Source: Actinomycetota bacterium (GTDB lineage: Bacteria > Actinomycetota > Acidimicrobiia > Spongiisociales > ZC4RG35). Taken from it: a DNA stretch of 11,700 nt. The notes under the pieces were generated by a model. It searched no databases. It was not told where the DNA came from and saw only the letters and a list, made by a program, of their open reading frames with translations. The stretch lies in assembly GCA_019347585.1 (NCBI GenBank), contig JAHWLC010000010.1, positions 1 through 11,700 of the forward strand. Reading direction: 5' to 3'. The position numbers were made by a program, and so were the translations under genes. Positions 7,791-11,700 of this stretch are shown here, in pieces. Every line of letters begins with the position of its first letter. Position 1 is the stretch's first letter.

Positions 7791-7818
7791 GGTGGGCGCC
7801 CGAGGAGACACGAAGACG

Positions 7819-8538
7819 ATGCCCACACCCCACATATCGGCCGCCAAGGGAGACTTCGCACCGTCGGTCTTGCTGCCCGGCGACCCGCTGCGGGCCCAGC
7901 ACATCGCCGAGAACTTCCTCGACGATGCCGAGAAGGTGAGCGAGGTGCGCAACATGCTCGCCTTCACCGGCTCCTATCAGGGGATCCCGGTCTCGGTGAT
8001 GGGCACCGGGATGGGGATACCGTCGGCTTCCATCTATGTGACCGAGCTCGTGGTGGAGTACGCGGTGGAGCGGTTGATCCGGGTGGGCTCCTGCGGGGGG
8101 ATCCTCCCCAGCGTGGCCATCCGGGACGTCATCCTCGCCATCGGGGCCTGCACCGATTCCGGTGTCAACCGGGCTCGTTACGGGGGATACGATTTCGCCG
8201 CCACCGCCGACTTCGATCTGCTCCGGGCCGCCGCCGAGGCCGCCGAAGCCAAGGGGATCGAGGTGAAGGTGGGCAATGTCCACTCCGCCGACCTCTTCTA
8301 CAACCCCGACCCGGAGGCTTTCGACCGCATGGAGGCGATGGGGGTCCTCGCCGTGGAGATGGAGGCGGCGGGGCTCTATGGAGTCGCGGCCGAGAAGGGA
8401 GGGCGAGCCCTGACCATCTGCACCGTCTCCGACCATGTGAGGACCGGAGAGTCGACCAGCTCGGACGAGCGGCAGCAGACCTTCCACGAGATGGTCGAGA
8501 TAGCCCTGGAGGCGATCAGGATCGATGCCGCCGCCTAG
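7819..8538 (+). CDS. deoD: Purine nucleoside phosphorylase, DeoD type
   Basis: The 239-residue product has exactly the E. coli DeoD length and aligns to it end to end by eye. It phosphorolyses purine (deoxy)ribonucleosides to the base and (deoxy)ribose-1-phosphate, and the family is hexameric. Recognisable sites are His5 in PTPHI, the phosphate-binding GDPLR (21-25), Arg44, Arg88 and GSCG (90-93), the nucleoside-binding VEMEAAG (179-185), and the catalytic pair Asp205 in TVSDHVR and Arg218 in SDERQQ. The ATG at 7819 gives the standard MxTPHI N-terminus. AGGAG at 7803-7807 is an acceptable, slightly distant SD, and the open frame upstream is not coding. The stop abuts the convergent Dabb gene with no base between. 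The NCS2 purine permease gene 1.5 kb downstream fits a purine-salvage role. Confidence 0.98.
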   Translation: MPTPHISAAKGDFAPSVLLPGDPLRAQHIAENFLDDAEKVSEVRNMLAFTGSYQGIPVSVMGTGMGIPSASIYVTELVVEYAVERLIRVGSCGGILPSVAIRDVILAIGACTDSGVNRARYGGYDFAATADFDLLRAAAEAAEAKGIEVKVGNVHSADLFYNPDPEAFDRMEAMGVLAVEMEAAGLYGVAAEKGGRALTICTVSDHVRTGESTSSDERQQTFHEMVEIALEAIRIDAAA

Positions 8539-8844
8539 CTAATCCTCGACGAGGTACTGCACCCGGATCAGCTCGGCGGCGACCGGCCTCACCAGGTCTT
8601 CTACCAGGACCAGGTGCTCGGGATGGTTCTGATAGGCACGCCAGGCCTCTTCCGAGTCGAAGTCGGCGACGAGGGCCATGTCCGGGTTCCCCTGACCCAG
8701 CCCCAGATCGGGTCCGAACTCGTAGCGCTCGATCTCCTCGATGACATCGGGGAGCCGAGCCCAGCCCCGATACAGCTCCTCGATCTGGTTCTCGGTGGCG
8801 TCGTCGCGAAAGCGCAACATCAGGACGTGGCGAAAGGTGCTCAT
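8539..8844 (-). CDS. Dabb (stress-responsive A/B-barrel) domain protein
   Basis: This 101-residue protein is a single dimeric alpha/beta-barrel (Dabb) domain. The N-terminal strand FRHVLMLRFRDDAT (4-17) with the conserved His, the middle YEFGPDLGLGQGNPDMALVADFDS (41-64) and EEAWRAYQNHPEHLVLVEDLVRP (65-87) with the Tyr/His-Pro-His pattern follow the family closely. Members range from stress-induced plant proteins to small enzymes and cyclases; no specific reaction can be inferred here. I chose the ATG at 8844; a TTG at 8856 would add four residues. No SD is seen. It lies tail to tail with deoD and head to head with azlC (50 nt between starts), so it is transcribed alone. Confidence 0.88.
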   Translation of the reverse strand: MSTFRHVLMLRFRDDATENQIEELYRGWARLPDVIEEIERYEFGPDLGLGQGNPDMALVADFDSEEAWRAYQNHPEHLVLVEDLVRPVAAELIRVQYLVED

Positions 8845-8879
8845 GGGCCGAGTCAACCAGGACCGGGCTCCTAGCCCCT

Positions 8880-8885
8880 TACCCT
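8880..8885 (+). promoter_or_regulatory. Leaderless-type -10 element for azlCD
   Basis: TACCCT fits TANNNT and ends 9 nt before the azlC ATG at 8895. No SD lies in between and no clear -35 is visible. It sits in the 50-nt region divergent from the Dabb gene. Confidence 0.4.
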
Positions 8886-8894
8886 GTCCCGCTC

Positions 8895-9575
8895 ATGTCG
8901 ATCGACGGATCCCTGGTCAGGCGGGCCATTGGCGATTCCATCCCGCTCTTCATACCGGCAATCCCGTTCGCACTGGTCATCGGTCTGGCCATCATCGACG
9001 CCGGCATCGACCCCTTCGTGGGCTGGTCGAGCTCGTGGCTCATCTTCGGTGGTGCCGCCCAGCTCACCCTGATCACGCTGCTGGGCTCGGGAGCGGCGGT
9101 GATCGCCGCCATCACGGCGGCGCTCGTCGTCAACGCACGGCACATCATGTACTCGGCGGCGCTAGCGCCGGTGTTTCAGCGCCAGCGGCGCTGGGTTCGG
9201 TGGCTCGGCGGGTACCTGCTCCTCGACCAGGTGTTCGCTCTCGCCGTTCTGCGCAGCGACGACGACCCGGCGGCTTTCCGCACCTACTACCTGGCGTCGG
9301 GAGCGACCTTTTGGGTGTCCTGGCAGCTGACCACCGCGCTGGGCCTCTTGGTCGGCCCGGTGGTCCCCGAGGAGTGGGGCCTGGTCTTCGCCGCCCCCAT
9401 CCTCTTCCTCGGCCTGGTGGTCATCGGGCTCGACCGGTACCCGAAGACGGTGGCGGCGCTGGTCGGGGCGGGGGTGACCTATCTGGCCGCTGGGCTCCCC
9501 AGTCGCGGCGGGCTCCTCGTCGGCGCCTTCGCCGGGATCGCGGCGGGGACGCTGGCGGAGAGGCTGCGGCGATGA
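8895..9575 (+). CDS. azlC: AzlC/BrnF branched-chain amino acid exporter, large subunit
   Basis: This 226-residue membrane protein is of the AzlC (YgaZ/BrnF) family, the large subunit of a two-part exporter for branched-chain amino acids and, in some bacteria, methionine. It begins with a short cytoplasmic segment and the amphipathic GDSIPLFIPAIPFALVIGLA (13-32). The family signature GAAQLTLI (53-60), then LVVNARHIMYSAALAP (77-92) in the cytoplasmic loop, and GGYLLLDQVFALAV (105-118) follow. Further hydrophobic segments lie at about 131-155, 162-179, 184-200 and 205-220. The ATG at 8895 has no SD but a TACCCT hexamer at leaderless spacing. Its TGA overlaps the azlD ATG (ATGA), so the two subunits are translationally coupled. 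No Lrp-type regulator is adjacent. The export role is a family inference. Confidence 0.93.
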   Translation: MSIDGSLVRRAIGDSIPLFIPAIPFALVIGLAIIDAGIDPFVGWSSSWLIFGGAAQLTLITLLGSGAAVIAAITAALVVNARHIMYSAALAPVFQRQRRWVRWLGGYLLLDQVFALAVLRSDDDPAAFRTYYLASGATFWVSWQLTTALGLLVGPVVPEEWGLVFAAPILFLGLVVIGLDRYPKTVAALVGAGVTYLAAGLPSRGGLLVGAFAGIAAGTLAERLRR

Positions 9576-9880
9576 CCGTCTTCCTGGCCGTCCTCGTCGT
9601 TGGAGTGGGGACTTATCTGAGCCGGGCCGGGTTCATCCTCGCCTTGGCCAACAGGCCGATACCCGAGCCAGTGCTGGTGGCGCTGCAGTTCGTGGCCCCC
9701 GCGGTGCTCGCCGCACTGGTGGTGGCGCTCCTCATCGACGAGGACGGCGGAGTGGCCATCGGCGCACCCGAGGCCGCGGCTTTCCTGGTCGCGGGAGTGG
9801 TGGCCCGCCTCACCAAGAACCACATCCTCACCCTCCTCGCCGGCATGGGCGTGTTCTGGATCGCACGCGCCCTGGTCTGA
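9572..9880 (+). CDS. azlD: AzlD/BrnE exporter small subunit
   Basis: This 102-residue hydrophobic protein is the AzlD (YgaH/BrnE) partner of AzlC. It has three to four membrane segments, at about 2-27, 33-55, 66-79 and 85-101. The family motif TYLSRAGFILAL (14-25), with Arg18, replaces the more usual TxLxRxxP form, so the common Pro is absent. An acidic LIDEDGG loop (54-60) and ARLTKNHILTLLAGM (78-92) complete the domain. The ATG at 9572 shares ATGA with the azlC stop. The frame is open far upstream, but there it runs antisense to the Dabb gene and through azlC and has no family match. A long perfect inverted repeat begins 8 nt after its stop. Confidence 0.92.
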   Translation: MTVFLAVLVVGVGTYLSRAGFILALANRPIPEPVLVALQFVAPAVLAALVVALLIDEDGGVAIGAPEAAAFLVAGVVARLTKNHILTLLAGMGVFWIARALV

Positions 9881-9887
9881 ACGACGT

Positions 9888-9934
9888 TTCTGTGTCAATT
9901 CGCGGGGCCATAGCCCCCGCGAATTGACACAGAA
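9888..9934. repeat. Perfect 20-bp inverted repeat, 7-nt loop
   Basis: The arms at 9888-9907 and 9915-9934 are perfect reverse complements over 20 bp and are separated by CCATAGC. The inner part is GC-rich (CGCGGGG/CCCCGCG) and the outer part is mixed (TTCTGTGTCAATT). It lies 7 nt after the azlD stop and about 110 nt before the permease ATG. As RNA it would form a very stable hairpin and probably terminates azlCD transcription, although no T tract follows. Each arm also contains TTGACA reading outward (right arm 9924-9929). It could instead be a regulator-binding operator or a copy of a dispersed palindromic repeat. Confidence 0.85.
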
Positions 9935-9983
9935 GAGTTATCAACACCCACGTTCAGCCCGACGCGGCGGAGGGTCGGAGAAC

Positions 9984-9989
9984 TATCTT
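9984..9989 (+). promoter_or_regulatory. Possible -10 element for the NCS2 permease gene
   Basis: TATCTT fits TANNNT and lies 54 nt before the ATG at 10044, leaving a leader that carries a strong SD. The region 17 nt upstream is GC-rich with no clear -35. The TTGACA in the palindrome is too far away to pair with it. Confidence 0.3.
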
Positions 9990-10028
9990 CTGTCCGCCGG
10001 CGGCGTCGGGGCAGACGCCCCGATCCAG

Positions 10029-10034
10029 AGGAGG
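10029..10034 (+). promoter_or_regulatory. Strong Shine-Dalgarno fixing the NCS2 permease start
   Basis: AGGAGG lies 9 nt before the ATG at 10044. It decides the start against the longer open frame, which would begin with a TTG inside the palindrome at 9924. It is the best SD in the window. Confidence 0.8.
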
Positions 10035-10043
10035 AGACTGCAC

Positions 10044-11414
10044 ATGACGGACACCGTGGAGCGTCGGAGGCAGAGCGCCCCAGGGGGCGGTCTCGACTCC
10101 TACTTCAAGCTCACCGAGCGGGGGACCAGCGTCGGGCTCGAGGTAAGGGCGGGCATCACCACCTTCTTGGTGATGTCCTACATCATTTTCGTCAACCCGG
10201 GCATCCTCTCCGCGGCGGGTTTCGACCCTGGAGCGGTGGCGGCCGGCACCGCCCTGCTCGCCGGGGTGCTCAGCATCCTGATGGGGCTGGTGGCCAACTA
10301 CCCGATCGCCATGGCCGCCGGGCTCGGAATCAACGGTGCGGTCGCGTTCGGGCTGGTCCTCACCGACGGGCTCACCCCTGCCGGGGCGATGGGTGTGATC
10401 GTCCTCGAAGGGCTCATCGTGGCAGCCCTGGTCGTGGTGGGATTGCGCGAATCGATCATGAACGCGGTCCCGTTGAGCCTGAAGCGGGCGATTGGCGTGG
10501 GCATCGGCCTGTTCATCCTGTTCATCGGCTTCGTGACCGGTGGCCTCATCGCGGGTGCGGAGGGACCGGTGCCGGTGAGCTTCGTGTTCCCCAACTCGGC
10601 GGTGGCCTGGACCACCCTGATCGGGCTGTTGATCACTGTGCTGCTCTACGCCCGCAGAGTCCCCGGGGCGCTGATCATCAGCATCGTGCTCACCACGGTG
10701 GTTGCCCACCTCCTCGGCGTGGGGGCGATCCCCGAGAACTTCGCGGTGACCCCGAGCTTCGACACCCTGGGCCGGTTCGACCTGGGCAATGTGTTCACGC
10801 ATCTCGGGTTGGTGGCGGCGGCGCTGACCATCTTCAGCTTCATGCTCACCGACTTTTTCGACACCATGGGCACGGCCACCGCCATCGTTGAACAGGCCGA
10901 GCTGACCGAGGCCGACGGCTCGATCCCCGAAGTCGGCAAGCTGTTGTTCGTCGACTCTCTGGGTGCGGCCGCGGGTGGCGCTGCCGGTGTCAGCTCCAAC
11001 ACGAGCTACATCGAGAGCGCGGCGGGCGTCGCCGAAGGAGGGAGGACCGGGCTCACCTCGGTGGTGGTCGGGCTCCTGTTCCTGGTGGCGATCTTCGTCT
11101 CGCCGCTCGCCGACCTGATTCCCCGGGCGGCCACCGCCCCGGCCCTGATCCTGGTCGGGTTCCTCATGGCGGGGCTGATCCGAGGAATCGACTTCGACAA
11201 CCTCGAGGAGGGGTTCCCCGCACTTCTGGCCATAGTGCTCATGCCGCTCACGTTCAGCATCACGGTCGGCATCGGCGCCGGCTTCGTCGTCTACACCCTG
11301 ATCAAGGTGGTGAAGGGCAAGTTCGCCGATGTCCACCCACTCATGTGGGTGGTGACCATCGCCTTCCTCGTCTACTTCGCCCAGGCGGTGTTGGGCGCGG
11401 GGATCTCTGCCTGA
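10044..11414 (+). CDS. NCS2-family purine permease (AzgA/GhxP-like)
   Basis: This 456-residue protein is a nucleobase:cation symporter-2 of the AzgA-like group, which imports adenine, guanine or hypoxanthine by H+ symport. After a hydrophilic N-terminus (1-35), ITTFLVMSYIIFVNPGILS (38-56) is the typical first segment. YPIAMAAGLGINGAVAF (86-102) corresponds to the APGMGLNAYF substrate segment but lacks the Pro and the Asn-Ala pair. DFFDTMGTATAIVEQAEL (270-287) is the second substrate half-helix, and GVSSNTSYIESAAGVAEGGRTGLT (315-338) is the AzgA signature. About 12 to 14 membrane segments are expected. The permease starts at an ATG with a strong AGGAGG and ends just before a terminator-like hairpin, so it is probably monocistronic. 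deoD nearby fits purine salvage. Exact base preference is uncertain given the altered substrate segment. Confidence 0.93.
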   Translation: MTDTVERRRQSAPGGGLDSYFKLTERGTSVGLEVRAGITTFLVMSYIIFVNPGILSAAGFDPGAVAAGTALLAGVLSILMGLVANYPIAMAAGLGINGAVAFGLVLTDGLTPAGAMGVIVLEGLIVAALVVVGLRESIMNAVPLSLKRAIGVGIGLFILFIGFVTGGLIAGAEGPVPVSFVFPNSAVAWTTLIGLLITVLLYARRVPGALIISIVLTTVVAHLLGVGAIPENFAVTPSFDTLGRFDLGNVFTHLGLVAAALTIFSFMLTDFFDTMGTATAIVEQAELTEADGSIPEVGKLLFVDSLGAAAGGAAGVSSNTSYIESAAGVAEGGRTGLTSVVVGLLFLVAIFVSPLADLIPRAATAPALILVGFLMAGLIRGIDFDNLEEGFPALLAIVLMPLTFSITVGIGAGFVVYTLIKVVKGKFADVHPLMWVVTIAFLVYFAQAVLGAGISA

Positions 11415-11435
11415 AAGCCGGCGGAGTCAGGGGAA

Positions 11436-11466
11436 AGAGCCCCCCGGGCAGCCCCCGGGGGGCTCT
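11436..11466 (+). terminator. 13-bp hairpin terminator after the permease gene
   Basis: AGAGCCCCCCGGG (11436-11448) pairs perfectly with CCCGGGGGGCTCT (11454-11466) across a 5-nt loop, 21 nt after the permease stop. No T tract follows on the + strand. The stem is strong enough to act as a terminator of the L-shaped (U-less) kind described in high-GC bacteria. Confidence 0.7.
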
Positions 11467-11481
11467 CGCGGGTTGCGGGAT

Positions 11482-11507
11482 GTTTTCGAGCCCGTGGTCG
11501 CGGGTAA
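11482..11507 (+). promoter_or_regulatory. Candidate sigma-B/sigma-F-type promoter for lipoprotein gene
   Basis: GTTTTC at 11482-11487 and GGGTAA at 11502-11507 are 14 nt apart. The second matches GGGWAW completely and the first matches GTTT of the general-stress sigma factor consensus (GTTTAA, 12-15 nt, GGGWAW). The -10 ends 9 nt before the ATG at 11517, so the transcript would have a very short or no leader. No SD is seen. Confidence 0.5.
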
Positions 11508-11516
11508 CGGATCGGC

Positions 11517-11700
11517 ATGAGAATCCTGAAAACGATCACCTTCGCCGCTTTGTTGATCCTGACTTTGGGCGCTTGCAGCGAAGCCACAGTTGAAACCACA
11601 CCCGAGGAACTCGAAGAGACCGCGACCGACGTAGCGGCCGCCATCGCCGCCGCGCAGGAGGACCTGGCCGATTTGGGCCAGGCCATCCAGAACAGCGAAG
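11517..11700 (+). CDS. Small secreted lipoprotein, N-terminal part
   Basis: The ATG at 11517 opens a frame that runs past the window end (61 codons visible). Residues 1-20 are a lipoprotein signal peptide: basic MRILK, a hydrophobic core (TITFAALLILT) and the lipobox LGAC with Cys20 as the lipid-modified residue. The mature part begins SEATVETTPEELEETATDVA and continues as an Ala-rich, acidic, probably helical or coiled-coil stretch (AAAIAAAQEDLADLGQAI). It would be anchored on the outer face of the cytoplasmic membrane. Codons here are less GC-rich than in neighbouring genes (TTT, TTG, ACA, GAA, GTT), which is common in signal peptides but extends a little past it. No family is recognised. 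A sigma-B-like promoter lies directly upstream, suggesting stress or envelope control. Confidence 0.75.
   Translation, partial: MRILKTITFAALLILTLGACSEATVETTPEELEETATDVAAAIAAAQEDLADLGQAIQNSE

Noticed and set aside
8741..9571. N-terminal extension of the azlD frame (total 379 codons)
   Set aside because: It crosses the Dabb gene antisense and azlC in another frame, with Arg/Gly/Pro-rich noise. The ATGA overlap with azlC gives the expected AzlD length of 102.
9888..9934. Insertion-sequence end
   Set aside because: The two arms are only 7 nt apart with no transposase gene or target-site duplication; kept only as an inverted repeat.
9924..10043. TTG-initiated longer N-terminus of the NCS2 permease
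   Set aside because: It would begin inside the palindrome and add 40 residues of no family resemblance. The ATG at 10044 has a good AGGAGG.
9881..10043. Purine riboswitch in the permease leader
   Set aside because: No conserved purine-aptamer core could be recognised; the region holds the palindrome, a -10-like hexamer and an SD.
1..11700. Defence system, CRISPR array or phage cargo
   Set aside because: No array-type direct repeats, nuclease, integrase, toxin-antitoxin or phage-like genes were found; all genes are metabolic, transport or tRNA-modification types except one small lipoprotein.

Overview
The window is high-GC, densely packed bacterial DNA and looks like a free-living Gram-positive actinobacterium, possibly Acidimicrobiia-like. 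That lineage guess rests on GC-rich third codon positions, frequent GTG starts, a DrrABC-style exporter, and many ATG starts that sit only 6-10 nt after a TANNNT -10 hexamer, as in actinobacterial leaderless promoters. No rRNA, tRNA, CRISPR array, transposase or phage gene is visible. No stretch over 300 nt lacks a gene; the longest gaps are about 130-165 nt.

Layout. Positions 1-366 hold the 3' end of a hotdog-fold thioesterase gene, followed by a GC hairpin and a DusB-type tRNA-dihydrouridine synthase gene (499-1614), both on +. A long - strand block then runs from 7739 down to 1611. In transcription order it encodes a second hotdog thioesterase, a small nitroreductase, an ABC ATPase, two ABC-2 permeases, urocanate hydratase (HutU) and an arginase-family enzyme, probably formimidoylglutamase (HutG). 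Gaps in this block are 10, 54, 10, -4, 25 and -14 nt. The last five genes look like one operon, so two histidine-degradation genes lie behind an exporter. hutH and hutI are not in the window.

From 7819 the direction changes. deoD (purine nucleoside phosphorylase, +) abuts a convergent Dabb-domain gene (-). Then come azlC-azlD (branched-chain amino acid exporter, +), a perfect 20-bp inverted repeat, an NCS2/AzgA-type purine permease gene (+), a 13-bp terminator-like hairpin, and the 5' end of a small lipoprotein gene preceded by a sigma-B/sigma-F-like promoter. deoD and the permease together suggest purine uptake and salvage, although three other genes separate them.

The content is mainly metabolic and transport genes, and I do not see a clearly new multi-gene system. 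The items most worth a second look are the exporter-hut operon, the HutG metal-site substitution, the long palindrome at 9888-9934, the recurring leaderless promoters, and the stress-type promoter before the lipoprotein gene. All functional calls come from reading motifs by eye; no database search was run.
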